From assembly GCA_964561545.1 (NCBI GenBank), contig CAZLQF010000003.1, positions 77,836 to 141,835 on the forward strand: a DNA stretch of 64,000 bases. Reading direction: 5' to 3'. The notes below the pieces were generated by a model, which ran no database searches, had not been told where the DNA came from, and saw only the letters and a list, made by a program, of their open reading frames with translations. This stretch comes from CAZLQF01 sp964561545 (GTDB lineage: Bacteria; Bacteroidota; Bacteroidia; CAILMK01; CAYYUA01). Of the stretch, positions 38,444 through 47,677 are shown piece by piece. The position numbers and the translations under genes were made by a program. Numbering within the stretch: the first letter of the stretch is position 1; each line of letters opens with the position of its first letter.

Positions 38444-39394
38444 TCAAAGATTCACAACATTTTTGGAACTACCCTCCATAAACCCATGAATGTTATCTAC
38501 CACAATATCCATCAAGCGCTGTCGGGATTCTATAGTGGCCCAGGCATTGTGAGGGGTAATAATGCAGTTTTTGGCTTCAAACATGGGATTGGCTTCTTGT
38601 GGAGGTTCTTTTGACAACACATCCAATCCAGCTCCAGCAATCCACTCATGGTTCAGGGCCTGCTTAAGGGCTTCTTCATTGATCAAGCCTCCTCTTGCCG
38701 TATTGAGCAAAAAAGCTGATGACTTCATGGTTTGCAACAATTCACGGTTGACAAATTGCTCGTTATCATTGGTCAAAGGGCAATGGAGCGATACTACATC
38801 ACTGCTCTCAAAAAGCTCCGGAATTTGAACAAATTCCACGCCTTCTTTGGCATCCCTTTCCGGATGTTTATGGTGGGCCTTGACTTTCATACCCAATCCC
38901 ATGGCGAGGTCTGCTACAGCCTGTCCAATCCTGCCGAGGCCAACGATTCCCATTGTTTTATCAGCCAACTCGGTTAAAGGAAATTTAGCAAGGCTAAAGT
39001 CTTGACGCCAAGCCCCCTTGCGAACAACTTCATCGTGATCAGCAATACGGTTGGTTAATTCGAGTAATAAACCCAATGTATGCTGCGCTACGGAATGCGT
39101 AGCATAACCGGAAGAATTGGTTACAGGAATATTCCGGGCTTTGGCAGCATCTACATCTACAATATCAAAACCAGTAGCCAAAACGCCAATGTATTGTAAA
39201 TCAGGTAACCCATGGATGGTTGAAGCATCCAAAGGGGTTTTGTTCGTTAAAAGGATTGAAGCACCCTGACCTCTATCCATGACCTTTGAGCTGGGCGTGC
39301 GGTCATAAATTTCTACTTCACCCAGCTTTTTTAGGGGTTTCCAGCTTAAGTCGCCTGGATTTAGCGTATAACCGTCTAAAACCACGATTTTCAT
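38444..39394 (-). CDS. D-2-hydroxyacid dehydrogenase, glycerate dehydrogenase/hydroxypyruvate reductase-like
   Basis: NAD(P)-dependent D-2-hydroxyacid dehydrogenase of 316 residues, cytosolic. The cofactor motif is GIVGLGRIGQAVAD. The catalytic residues sit in LLNTARGGLINEEAL (Arg), LDVLSKEPP (Glu) and the C-terminal HNAWAT (His), all in family spacing. The N-terminal VVLDGYTLNPGDLSW resembles HprA-type glycerate dehydrogenases, and the nearby glycerate kinase supports a hydroxypyruvate/glycerate role. A TAAATTTG promoter-like box lies 21 bp upstream. Confidence 0.88.
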   Translation of the reverse strand: MKIVVLDGYTLNPGDLSWKPLKKLGEVEIYDRTPSSKVMDRGQGASILLTNKTPLDASTIHGLPDLQYIGVLATGFDIVDVDAAKARNIPVTNSSGYATHSVAQHTLGLLLELTNRIADHDEVVRKGAWRQDFSLAKFPLTELADKTMGIVGLGRIGQAVADLAMGLGMKVKAHHKHPERDAKEGVEFVQIPELFESSDVVSLHCPLTNDNEQFVNRELLQTMKSSAFLLNTARGGLINEEALKQALNHEWIAGAGLDVLSKEPPQEANPMFEAKNCIITPHNAWATIESRQRLMDIVVDNIHGFMEGSSKNVVNL

Positions 39395-39414
39395 ATTGCA
39401 TCTTTTAATGCAAG

Positions 39415-39422
39415 CAAATTTA
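39415..39422 (-). promoter_or_regulatory. Candidate -7 element of the hydroxyacid dehydrogenase
   Basis: On the minus strand it reads TAAATTTG, a full match to TAnnTTTG, 21 bp before the ATG. No -33 motif is obvious. Confidence 0.4.
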
Positions 39423-39554
39423 ACTAAGAATTCGAGGAAGTATTGTCATGAGGGGGGCTCTTTCTTCTAAGTAATTGCTAATTTTTAACTTCAAGTTTAC
39501 TTTTATGGTTGAATTTTTTAGTAAAATTGTCTTTTATTCAATGGACTCAGTGTT

Positions 39555-40247
39555 ATGAATATCAAGTTTATAGGTACAGGTGGTGCGTTTGATTATGAAT
39601 ATGGCAATTCATCAGCCATTCTTGATTTTAAAGGCCATACCTATTTGATAGATTGTGGCCAGGATATCTACCCAAGGTTACGGTCCAAAGATTTCATAGA
39701 TCCGATTGATCATGTTTTGATCACGCATTTTCATGCAGATCATGTAGGCAGCTTGTCAACCTTTATACTTCATCATCACTTCTTTAGTAAGGGCAAACAA
39801 CTTAAGTTGCTATATCCAGACGCAGACTTTAAGGATCAGCTTTATGAATACTTGAAATTTTCACTTCAAACCCCAGAGAAATTCATCGTTTTCATTCCTG
39901 TTAAAAATCACCAGGGCGTTAATTTTGTCGATACTTTCGGGCTTCATGTGCCAGGAATGCAAACTTATGCGTATTACTTCCAAGATGATGAGGAAGCACT
40001 TGTTTACTCTGGTGATTTAGGAGATTGTGATTACTTGTTCGACAATTTACCAGAGTTTGATAAACCTAAGAAGCGCGTATTTCACGACATCAATTTTGAT
40101 CCCCCGGTCGGCCCCCACACTTTTTATGAGGACCTCATCCCTTACCAAGAGGATTTCGAGATTTATGGATATCATTGTGATCCTTCTGAAAATGTAAAAG
40201 AAAATCCAGTTCCCCTGGTGTATGACCACCCTGAGCTGCAATTATAA
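39555..40247 (+). CDS. MBL-fold metallohydrolase
   Basis: A 230-residue beta-lactamase-fold hydrolase. The zinc motif HFHADHVGS is intact, with a short N-terminal GTGGAFDYEYGNSSAIL and a second-metal-type DLGDCDYLF in the middle. Later ligands may be His in FHDINFDPP. The substrate class cannot be read, because this family includes phosphodiesterases and phosphonate enzymes. It is 157 bp upstream of purM on the same strand. Confidence 0.82.
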   Translation: MNIKFIGTGGAFDYEYGNSSAILDFKGHTYLIDCGQDIYPRLRSKDFIDPIDHVLITHFHADHVGSLSTFILHHHFFSKGKQLKLLYPDADFKDQLYEYLKFSLQTPEKFIVFIPVKNHQGVNFVDTFGLHVPGMQTYAYYFQDDEEALVYSGDLGDCDYLFDNLPEFDKPKKRVFHDINFDPPVGPHTFYEDLIPYQEDFEIYGYHCDPSENVKENPVPLVYDHPELQL

Positions 40248-40330
40248 CGCGTTTTTTTCTGATGTTATTTAAGCACAACCAATGAAATTTCAATCCTTTC
40301 AAGGTAATAACTCGGAGTTGAACATTTCCC

Positions 40331-40338
40331 TAATTTTG
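40331..40338 (+). promoter_or_regulatory. Candidate -7 element of purM
   Basis: TAATTTTG fits TAnnTTTG and lies 66 bp before the ATG at 40405. A good -33 partner is not evident. Confidence 0.35.
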
Positions 40339-40404
40339 GGCGCATAAATGTGACCTTAATTTGATTTCTTCTGTAAAGGAATTAAGGGCTTAAAAATTAT
40401 TTCA

Positions 40405-41568
40405 ATGACATCATCGAAATACGATAAACGCGGTGTTTCTGCATCAAAAACCGAGGTGCATGGTGCCATTAAAAATCTTGACAAAGGGTTATTTCCCAAT
40501 GCATTTTGTAAAATACTGCCCGATGTTTTGAGCAATGATCCAAAATATTGCAGCATCATGCATGCTGATACAGCAGGCACTAAGACCTCCCTGGCTTATT
40601 TATATTGGCAGGAAACAGGAGATGATGCTATATGGAAAGGCATTATGCAGGACGCCATTGTTATGAATCTGGATGATCTCGCTTGCGTTGGGGCTATGGA
40701 TGATGTTATTTTATCCAACACGATCGGACGCAACAAATCACTAATACCCGGAGCGGTTTTAGAAGCACTAATTGAAGGGGGGCTTCAATTCATTGATAAA
40801 ATGCGGGATCAAGGGGTTCATATTTACCATTCAGGAGGAGAAACTGCTGATGTAGGTGATGTGGTTCGCACCATAGATGTCGGTTTTACTGCATATACCC
40901 GCTTAGCTCGAAATCAAGTAATTGAAAACAATATTAAGGCCGGAGACGTGATTGTAGGTTTGGCATCGGATGGACAAGCCGTTTATGAAGATGCTTATAA
41001 CAGTGGCATTGGTAGCAATGGGCTTACTTTTGCACGCCATGAAGTATTAGCGCATAGCTACGCAGCGAATTACCCAGAAAGCTATGATCCTCATCTGGAT
41101 CAGGAGGTCGTTTACAACGGGAAATATAAATTAACCGATAAAACAACCTCAGGCTCATCGGTAGGTGCGTTGTTGCTGGCACCAACCCGAACTTATTTAC
41201 CCGTTTTAAAGCAGATTTTTGAAACCTTACATGAGCAAATACATGGCATTATTCATTGCACAGGTGGCGGACAAACCAAAATATTGAATTTTGTTAAGGA
41301 TCTTCATGTAATCAAAAACAACCTTTTTAAGCCTCCTGAGGTATTTAACCTAATCCAGAGCGTATCAAATACTGACTTGAAGGAAATGTACCAGGTATTC
41401 AACATGGGCCACCGAATTGAGCTTTATGTACCTGAAAGTAAAGCTACAGAAGTGATCAATATTGCAAGGGAACAAGGGGTAGATGCCAAAATTATTGGTC
41501 ATTGTGAAGCTTTTAGGGATGGCAAAAAACTAACCTTAGATACAGAAGTTGGGAAATTTACTTTTTAA
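40405..41568 (+). CDS. purM: Phosphoribosylformylglycinamidine cyclo-ligase (AIR synthase)
   Basis: Makes aminoimidazole ribotide from FGAM with ATP in de novo purine synthesis. The 387 residues have the Bacteroidota-type length. Segments SKYDKRGVSASKTEVHGAI, MHADTAGTKTS, IVMNLDDLACVGAMDDVI and HCTGGGQTKILNFVKDLHV match Bacteroidota PurM, as does YQVFNMGHRIELYVPE. It is 162 bp past an MBL gene and 241 bp before the betaine genes, and probably has its own promoter. Confidence 0.88.
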   Translation: MTSSKYDKRGVSASKTEVHGAIKNLDKGLFPNAFCKILPDVLSNDPKYCSIMHADTAGTKTSLAYLYWQETGDDAIWKGIMQDAIVMNLDDLACVGAMDDVILSNTIGRNKSLIPGAVLEALIEGGLQFIDKMRDQGVHIYHSGGETADVGDVVRTIDVGFTAYTRLARNQVIENNIKAGDVIVGLASDGQAVYEDAYNSGIGSNGLTFARHEVLAHSYAANYPESYDPHLDQEVVYNGKYKLTDKTTSGSSVGALLLAPTRTYLPVLKQIFETLHEQIHGIIHCTGGGQTKILNFVKDLHVIKNNLFKPPEVFNLIQSVSNTDLKEMYQVFNMGHRIELYVPESKATEVINIAREQGVDAKIIGHCEAFRDGKKLTLDTEVGKFTF

Positions 41569-41717
41569 CTTTCCCAACAATTTTGGGTTATTACTACTGC
41601 AGGTGCCTAAAATTTGATTTAGGGCGAAGTTGCCTCAGGCTCAAGAATACCCAGCTATATATTCTAAATAAGGAAAGGATTTTATCTGACTGGACATTCA
41701 AGGATATATAACCAGGT

Positions 41718-41747
41718 TTTGATAATTATTTAAATTACTTACCTTTG
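41718..41747 (+). promoter_or_regulatory. Bacteroidota-type promoter of the glycine betaine operon
   Basis: TTTG at 41718-41721 and TACCTTTG at 41740-41747 are separated by 18 bp, a textbook Bacteroidota housekeeping promoter (TTTG, about 19, TAnnTTTG). Start of transcription is expected near 41753, which leaves a leader of about 57 bases to the ATG at 41810. Confidence 0.7.
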
Positions 41748-41809
41748 CATTTAGTTTTAATTACGGCTTAAAGCCAGACAAAAAATTTTTATTCATAAAA
41801 AACGCTACT

Positions 41810-42634
41810 ATGGCAGATTCTGAAAACAAAACCCACGGTAATAATCCAGTTAGTGATATACCAGGTACGGACCATTACAAATTGGAATACGTTCATGATT
41901 TTGTAGAAAAATGGGACGATTTAATTGACTGGGATGCCCGCGGTAAAGGGGAAGGTGATTTCTTTATTAAAGAGTTGAAAAAACGGGGAAAAGTTAAAGT
42001 CCTTGACTCAGCAACGGGTACGGGGTATCATTCCTTAAAGCTCATGGATGAAAACTTTGAAGTGGACAGCGCAGATGGCAGTCCCAACATGTTAGCAAAG
42101 GCTTTTAATAATGCCAGAGAGAATGGATTAATTCTTAGAACCATTCATGCTGACTGGCGTTGGCTTAACCGCGATGTTCACAATAAATACGATGCCATTA
42201 TTTGCTTAGGCAATTCTTTTACCCACCTTTTTTCAGAAAACGACAGGCGTAAAACGTTGGCAGAATTTTATTCAGCCTTAAAACACGATGGCATTCTAAT
42301 CCTTGATCAAAGAAACTATGGTGCTATATTGGACCATGGCTTCTCCACCAAGCATACCTATTACTACGCCGGGGAAAACATTAAAGCAGAGCCGGAGTAC
42401 ATAGACGAAGGATTGATGCGCTTCCGCTATGAATTTCCGGATGATAGTGTTTATCATCTCAATTTCTTCCCATTAAGGGAGGAATATACCAAGCGACTAA
42501 TGAAAGAAGTAGGCTTCCAGACCGTAACTACTTATGGTGATTTTAAAGAGACCTACAGTGCTGAGGAACCCGATTACCTGATCCACATTGCGGAAAAATC
42601 CTACATTGAAGAATTAGTAGATACTGATAAATAA
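41810..42634 (+). CDS. gsmT: Glycine/sarcosine N-methyltransferase
   Basis: SAM-dependent methyltransferase of 274 residues that matches glycine sarcosine methyltransferase (GSMT). Signature segments are GTDHYKLEYVHDFVEKWDDL and DGSPNMLAKAFNNAREN. HADWRWLNRDVHNKYDAII, CLGNSFTHLF and LDQRNYGAIL follow. It converts glycine to sarcosine and then to dimethylglycine, the first two steps of betaine synthesis by methylation known from halophiles. The dimethylglycine methyltransferase follows 13 bp downstream, and a strong promoter precedes it. This is established by similarity to the Ectothiorhodospira-type enzymes. Activity in this organism is inferred. Confidence 0.9.
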   Translation: MADSENKTHGNNPVSDIPGTDHYKLEYVHDFVEKWDDLIDWDARGKGEGDFFIKELKKRGKVKVLDSATGTGYHSLKLMDENFEVDSADGSPNMLAKAFNNARENGLILRTIHADWRWLNRDVHNKYDAIICLGNSFTHLFSENDRRKTLAEFYSALKHDGILILDQRNYGAILDHGFSTKHTYYYAGENIKAEPEYIDEGLMRFRYEFPDDSVYHLNFFPLREEYTKRLMKEVGFQTVTTYGDFKETYSAEEPDYLIHIAEKSYIEELVDTDK

Positions 42635-42647
42635 AAAAGGATCCCTT

Positions 42648-43478
42648 ATGAAATCTGAAGAAATAGCACAAACAGCGAAGAATTATTACGATAGTGAAGA
42701 TGCTGACAATTTTTATTTCAACATTTGGGGTGGGGAAGACATCCACGTGGGTTGGTACCAAAGTGACAGTGAGCCCATCCTGGATGCAAGTCACCGGACT
42801 GTGCGGAAAATGGCAGAAAGGCTGCCTAAAATTGATGAAAGCACTAGAATCCTTGATATTGGGGCTGGCTATGGTGGGTCCGCCAGATATTTAGCATCCA
42901 ACTATGGTAGCCCGGTTGATTGCCTTAACATCAGTGAGAAGGAGAACGAAAAGAATGAAAAGAAAAATAAGGAACAAGGCCTTGACCATTTAATTGATGT
43001 TCAACAAGGCAATTTTGAAGACCTTCCCTATGAAGACAATTCATACGATATCGTATGGTGCCAGGATTCTATTCTGCATAGTGGTAACAAGGAGCTCGTT
43101 TTTAAGGAAGTAGCACGGGTGTTAAAACCGGGCGGTCACTTTATATTTACTGATCCAATGCAGGCTGACGATTGTCCTGAAGGTGTCTTAGGGCCAGTCC
43201 TCAAGCGAATCCACCTGGATTCAATGGGATCGGTAGAGAAATACCGTAAAATGGCTAATGATCTTGGAATGGATGAAATTGAAACGATTGAACAGTCAGA
43301 ATTGCTTCCCAAACATTATGGAAGAGTTTTGGAAGAATTGAAGAAAAATGAGGACATGCTCCAAGGCAAAGTAAGCCAGGAATATATTGATCACATGAAA
43401 GAAGGCTTAGGCCATTGGGTAGAAAAAGGCAACAATGGGTACCTTAACTGGGGCATTCTTCATTTCAAACTGCAATAA
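42648..43478 (+). CDS. sdmT: Sarcosine/dimethylglycine N-methyltransferase
   Basis: Methyltransferase of 276 residues, second gene of a two-gene unit. It matches SDMT, which makes dimethylglycine and betaine. The segments ADNFYFNIWGGEDIHVGWY, ILDIGAGYGGSARYLA (SAM-binding motif I), WCQDSILHSGNKE and MGSVEKYRKMANDLGMDE are typical. With GSMT it gives the complete glycine-to-betaine route using three SAM. The terminator at 43527-43563 lies about 50 bp past its stop, so the operon ends here. No betaine transporter is adjacent. Confidence 0.9.
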   Translation: MKSEEIAQTAKNYYDSEDADNFYFNIWGGEDIHVGWYQSDSEPILDASHRTVRKMAERLPKIDESTRILDIGAGYGGSARYLASNYGSPVDCLNISEKENEKNEKKNKEQGLDHLIDVQQGNFEDLPYEDNSYDIVWCQDSILHSGNKELVFKEVARVLKPGGHFIFTDPMQADDCPEGVLGPVLKRIHLDSMGSVEKYRKMANDLGMDEIETIEQSELLPKHYGRVLEELKKNEDMLQGKVSQEYIDHMKEGLGHWVEKGNNGYLNWGILHFKLQ

Positions 43479-43526
43479 AATCCATTAGGTCGTCTTTGTT
43501 CTATATTATTTAAATCTATTGGATAC

Positions 43527-43563
43527 AAAAAAAAGCTCATGTAATTGACATGAGCTTTTTTTA
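43527..43563. terminator. Bidirectional intrinsic terminator between sdmT and korB
   Basis: Arms AGCTCATGT (43534-43542) and ACATGAGCT (43548-43556) enclose a 5-nt loop. An A-run on the left and a T-run on the right make it work on both strands, ending the betaine operon and the convergent korAB genes. Confidence 0.9.
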
Positions 43564-43621
43564 TTTGATTGCCGCTTTGTTAATACTTGTATTAATGCGG
43601 CAATAATGATTGTTTATTTAG

Positions 43622-44686
43622 CTAAACTTTCCAGGAATGATCACCCCTTAAAATGTCATTAAGGCTTCCTTTTCCTTTTTTCTCGAAAGCATCATGAATT
43701 TGCTGCTTGAGCATGTCTTCATAGGTAGGTTTAGATTCGGCATAGATAACTCCAAAAGGTCTTGGCATACTTCCTTCTTGGGGGTCACCCAGAAAGTTGC
43801 TAAGCATATTTGCCTTGTCTATATTTTGCTCGTCATGGATCCAAAGGTCATCTTCCGAGTAGTGGCCCTCTTCAAGATTTACGATCTCCGGAGATCCGCA
43901 ATTGAACTTGATACCTTTTTCATGATTTTTACCAAATATTAGCGGCTTGCCATGATCAAGGAATACCGTTGACTCAGGTTTAGTAGCCTTATCAGTGAAG
44001 GTAAAGAAGGCTCCATCATTAAATACATTGCAGTTTTGGTAAATTTCTATCATGGACGTCCCTTTGTGTTTGGCACCTCGATCAAGAATGTATTGAAGAT
44101 GTTTGGGATCACGATCCATGGTACGGGCTACAAAAGTGCCATCCGAGCCCAATGATACAGAAATGGGGTTAACGGGATGATCCAGTGAGCCATAAGGTGT
44201 AGACTTGGTTACCTTACCACTTTCAGAAGTTGGGGAATATTGGCCCTTGGTGAGGCCGTAAATCTCATTGTTAAACAGCAGCACATTCAAGTCAAGGTTA
44301 CGCCTTAACATGTGCATGAAGTGATTCCCGCCAATGGAAAGCCCATCTCCGTCACCAGTGATCACCCAAACGCTTAATTCGGGCCGGGTGGCTTTTAGGC
44401 CGGTTGCAATGGCTGGCCCTCTTCCGTGGATGGAGTGCATCCCATAGGTATTCATGTAGTAAGGGAAGCGGGCAGCACAGCCAATTCCTGAAATGAAAAC
44501 GATGTCCTCTTTTTTAATGCCCAGCTCGGGAATCACTTTTTGTGCTTGCTTTAATATGGAGTAATCCCCGCATCCCGGACACCATCTTATTTCCTGATCT
44601 GTCACCAGATCTTTGGAAGTAAATTCATCCGTTGCGCTATTAGTATCTATATTTTGGTTCTCTAAGGTCTCAGTATTGTTAGTCAT
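43622..44686 (-). CDS. korB: 2-oxoacid:ferredoxin oxidoreductase subunit beta
   Basis: Thiamine-diphosphate subunit of a two-subunit 2-oxoacid:ferredoxin oxidoreductase. It oxidises 2-oxoglutarate (or another 2-oxoacid) to the acyl-CoA while reducing ferredoxin. The 354 residues show the [4Fe-4S] cysteines Cys36, Cys39, Cys70 and Cys219 in WCPGCGD, GIGCAAR and YQNCNVF. The diphosphate-binding GDGDGLSIGGNHF spans about residues 111-123. It lies 40 bp downstream of korA on the same strand. Substrate preference between 2-oxoglutarate and pyruvate cannot be seen. Confidence 0.9.
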   Translation of the reverse strand: MTNNTETLENQNIDTNSATDEFTSKDLVTDQEIRWCPGCGDYSILKQAQKVIPELGIKKEDIVFISGIGCAARFPYYMNTYGMHSIHGRGPAIATGLKATRPELSVWVITGDGDGLSIGGNHFMHMLRRNLDLNVLLFNNEIYGLTKGQYSPTSESGKVTKSTPYGSLDHPVNPISVSLGSDGTFVARTMDRDPKHLQYILDRGAKHKGTSMIEIYQNCNVFNDGAFFTFTDKATKPESTVFLDHGKPLIFGKNHEKGIKFNCGSPEIVNLEEGHYSEDDLWIHDEQNIDKANMLSNFLGDPQEGSMPRPFGVIYAESKPTYEDMLKQQIHDAFEKKGKGSLNDILRGDHSWKV

Positions 44687-44726
44687 ATAAATAATGCAAT
44701 TTATGCTTTACAAAGTTGAATACAAT

Positions 44727-46577
44727 TCATGCTCCGTCTAATGTTTCAATTACCTTGTTTTTAATTTCATTAACGGAAAAGGGCTGACCCTGTATTTTAT
44801 TCAATGGTATGGCTGGTATTAAAAATTGTTCTCTAACAATTTTAACGAACTGACCATTGTTGTTTTCTGGCACAATTACATGATCAAAATTATTGATAAC
44901 CCGCTCAAGATTTTGGGGAAGCGGATGTAAATATTTAACATGCGCATGTGCTACTTCATAACCTTCATCCAACATTTCTTCTGCGGTGGATTTAAGCACA
45001 CCGTAAGTGGAGCCCCACCCAAGTAATAGGATTTTACCGGCTTCAGGCCCTGTTTCTACAACTTGCTGAGGTATAAAATGGGTAATGGTGTCTATTCTTT
45101 CGGCCCGTGTTTTAACCATTGTTTCATGGTTATCAGCGTCATACGAGACGTTGCCGGTTATGGCTTCTTTTTCAAGGCCGCCAATTCTATTTTCAAAACC
45201 CTTCATACCAGGAATTGCCCATTTCCTTACCAACCGTTCATCTCGTGCATAGGGTTGAAATTTATTTTCTTGTAGATCTTCTTCAGTGGCAAAATTGTTA
45301 GAGATCTCCGGCAAATCCTCTTCAGCTGGAAAGCGCCAAGGTTCAGAACCATTGGCCAAAAAGCCATCTCCTAAAAATATAACAGGTGTCATGAATTCAA
45401 TGGCTATCCTTGCTGCTTCAAAAGCCATTTGGAAGCAATCAGAGGGCGTAGCGGGTGCTACTACTGGTAAGGGCGCTTCTCCATGTCTTCCATACAGGGC
45501 TTGCATTAAATCCGCTTGTTCCGGCTTAGTGGGCATGCCGGTGGAAGGTCCTGCTCGCTGAATGTCACAAACAATCAACGGCAACTCCAAAGACACTGCC
45601 AAACCTAATGCTTCCCCTTTAAGCGAGAAGCCTGGCCCTGATGTACCTGTTACTGCAATAGATCCTCCATAAGCTGCACCGATCACAGATGATATGGCAG
45701 CCATCTCATCTTCTGCCTGAAAAGTAGTGACGTCAAAATTCCTGTGCTTGGACAATTCATGAAGGATATCAGAAGCCGGGGTGATGGGATATGAGCCATA
45801 GAATAAGGGCAAATCAGACTTAACCGAGGCCGAAACGAGGCCCAAAGCAGCCGCTGAATTTCCCGTTACACTTCGATATTCTCCTTGGTCTAATTGGGCT
45901 TCCTTGACCTCGAAACGATTGGTAAATATCTCAGCTGTTTCTCCGTAATTATAGCCGGCTTTTAATACGCTAATATTGGCATCCTGAATTTCAGGCTTAT
46001 TGGCAAATTTGTGTTCAACAAATTCAATGGTAGGCTGGAGCTCGCGATTGTACATCCAATAAAGCAGCCCTAATACAAACATGTTTTTAGAGCGATCCCG
46101 CTCTTTGTTTTTAAGGCCCGATTCTTTTAGGGCTTCACGGGTCAATTTAGTGATCGGAACCTTGAAAAGGTTGTATTGTTCTTGAAGCGTTTCGTCTTCC
46201 AATGGATTTTGATCATCATAGCCTGCAAGCTTCAAGTTCTTACTTTCAAAACCATCTTCATTCACAATGATGGTACCCCCTTTTTTTAAGAATTTGATGT
46301 TGCTCTTAAAAGCTGCGGCATTCATTACTACCAAGACATCACATTCATCGCCAGGAGTATAAATGGCATTGCCGCCAAAGTTGATTTGAAAACCTGATAC
46401 ACCTGCAATAGTACCTGCTGGTGCACGGATTTCTGCTGGAAAATCCGGCAATGTACCTAAATCGTGCCCGGATAGGGCCGTAGATTTGGTAAATTGATCG
46501 CCCGTTAGTTGAATACCATCTCCAGAATCCCCGGCAAATCTTATAACTACCTCGTTTTTGATGGTTGTTGTTGTCAT
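44727..46577 (-). CDS. korA: 2-oxoacid:ferredoxin oxidoreductase subunit alpha (gamma-alpha fusion)
   Basis: Partner subunit of korB, 616 residues, in which the gamma domain is fused in front of the alpha domain, as is usual for KorA of aerobes. The gamma domain (residues about 8-190) has RFAGDSGDGIQLTGDQFT and PAGTIAGVSGFQINFG. The alpha domain shows YPITPASDILHELSK, FQAEDEMAAISSVIGA, TGTSGPGFSLKGEALG, RAGPSTGMPTKPEQADL and FLGDGFLANGSEPW. Together with SucD in the same window it fits a TCA cycle using KorAB as a 2-oxoglutarate-to-succinyl-CoA step (inference). Confidence 0.93.
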   Translation of the reverse strand: MTTTTIKNEVVIRFAGDSGDGIQLTGDQFTKSTALSGHDLGTLPDFPAEIRAPAGTIAGVSGFQINFGGNAIYTPGDECDVLVVMNAAAFKSNIKFLKKGGTIIVNEDGFESKNLKLAGYDDQNPLEDETLQEQYNLFKVPITKLTREALKESGLKNKERDRSKNMFVLGLLYWMYNRELQPTIEFVEHKFANKPEIQDANISVLKAGYNYGETAEIFTNRFEVKEAQLDQGEYRSVTGNSAAALGLVSASVKSDLPLFYGSYPITPASDILHELSKHRNFDVTTFQAEDEMAAISSVIGAAYGGSIAVTGTSGPGFSLKGEALGLAVSLELPLIVCDIQRAGPSTGMPTKPEQADLMQALYGRHGEAPLPVVAPATPSDCFQMAFEAARIAIEFMTPVIFLGDGFLANGSEPWRFPAEEDLPEISNNFATEEDLQENKFQPYARDERLVRKWAIPGMKGFENRIGGLEKEAITGNVSYDADNHETMVKTRAERIDTITHFIPQQVVETGPEAGKILLLGWGSTYGVLKSTAEEMLDEGYEVAHAHVKYLHPLPQNLERVINNFDHVIVPENNNGQFVKIVREQFLIPAIPLNKIQGQPFSVNEIKNKVIETLDGA

Positions 46578-46937
46578 ATATTAATTTAAAATTATTCTAA
46601 ATTAGCTCACAAAATTATTAAAATAATCTCTTTGACTCAAACGTAAAATTAGCTAATTGGTTCGTTTAGCTGGTATTTAACTTTTAAGTATTAGGCTTCG
46701 CAATGAAAAACTATATTGTTAATTAATAAATGATAAAAATGGTTGGCTCAATAATTTTAAAATCAAATAAAATAAAATTTTAAATAAATATTTTGTTGTT
46801 GTTTTAGTAGATTTTATAATATAAATATAAAATTTGTAAAAATTGCGGAAGATTATGTGTTTACCGGTCTTTATTTAGAAAAAAGACGGTTTATCAAAAA
46901 GGGGAAGCAATAATTGTCCCTTTGTTTTGCATCGTTA
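46578..46937. other. AT-rich upstream region of korAB
   Basis: This 360-bp non-coding stretch is extremely AT-rich in its middle (46690-46850). No gene is supported. It holds the korAB promoter region and the 3' end of the flavoprotein gene. Confidence 0.5.
46638..46645 (-). promoter_or_regulatory. Candidate -7 element of korAB
   Basis: On the minus strand TACGTTTG matches TAnnTTTG, 60 bp before the korA ATG. The expected -33 TTTG is not clear. Confidence 0.4.
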
Positions 46938-47636
46938 TTAGTAAACCTCACAAACTTCTTCAAAAGTTTTTCGGTCGAGCTTGGGAACCTTCGCATTCCT
47001 GGCCGGGTAACCTACGGGTATCAATAAAAAAGGCCGCTCATGTTCCGGCCTACCTAAAACCTTCTTTAAAAAATCCATTGGGCTGGGTGTGTGGGTGACT
47101 GCTGCTAAACCTGCGTTATGAATAGCTGTTAAAAGAAATCCGCAAGCCAATCCCACGCTTTCATTAACATAATAATTTTGTTGCTTGCTCCCATTGACAA
47201 CTTCATAAGGTTTTTTGAAAACCACTATCAACCAGGGGGCAATCTCTAAGTAAGGCTTTTCTGGCTTTGTTCCCAACTTTTCAAGGTCATTTTTCCACGT
47301 TTCTGACATTCGCTTTTCATAGTTAATCTGCTCTTCTTCTTCGGCTGCATTCCGTATTTGCTTTTTTTTGCTTGGAGCTTTAACCAGGCAGAAGGTCCAC
47401 GGTTGTTTATGCGCTCCCGATGGTGCAGAAGAAGCGGTCATGATGAGGTTTTGCATGACTTCAAAAGGAACAGGCTCATCCGAAAATTCCCGGACCGTTC
47501 GCCTTTGATCCATCAACTCATAAAATTTTTGGCTGTAGTCAACCATGGTTTTGCTATTGATATACAATTGTTGGTAAGCTTCAAATTCGGCCATCGCTTT
47601 TTTGGTTACCAATGTAAAGGATTTTGATAAAATCAT
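46938..47636 (-). CDS. Nitroreductase-fold flavoprotein, iodotyrosine deiodinase-like
   Basis: FMN enzyme of the nitroreductase superfamily with the characteristics of iodotyrosine deiodinase (IYD). Segments RRTVREFSDEPVP, APSGAHKQPWTFCLV, IRNAAEEEEQINYEKRMSE and the C-terminal PVGYPARNAKVPKL align closely with animal IYD as I know it. The substrate-closing triad known in mouse as Glu153, Tyr157 and Lys178 is present at the same spacing as Glu102, Tyr106 and Lys127. The first 30 residues vary among homologues, so the start could be downstream (MAEFEAYQQ). Divergent from hldD by 41 bp. Bacterial homologues with deiodinase activity are known, but activity here is inferred. Confidence 0.82.
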   Translation of the reverse strand: MILSKSFTLVTKKAMAEFEAYQQLYINSKTMVDYSQKFYELMDQRRTVREFSDEPVPFEVMQNLIMTASSAPSGAHKQPWTFCLVKAPSKKKQIRNAAEEEEQINYEKRMSETWKNDLEKLGTKPEKPYLEIAPWLIVVFKKPYEVVNGSKQQNYYVNESVGLACGFLLTAIHNAGLAAVTHTPSPMDFLKKVLGRPEHERPFLLIPVGYPARNAKVPKLDRKTFEEVCEVY

Positions 47637-47677
47637 TTCAATTTTGTTCCAGCTAAATTGTACTAAAAATTACCCAC

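Noticed and set aside
41569..41809. SAM or glycine riboswitch ahead of gsmT
   Set aside because: I found no conserved riboswitch core, and the promoter leaves a leader of only about 57 bases.
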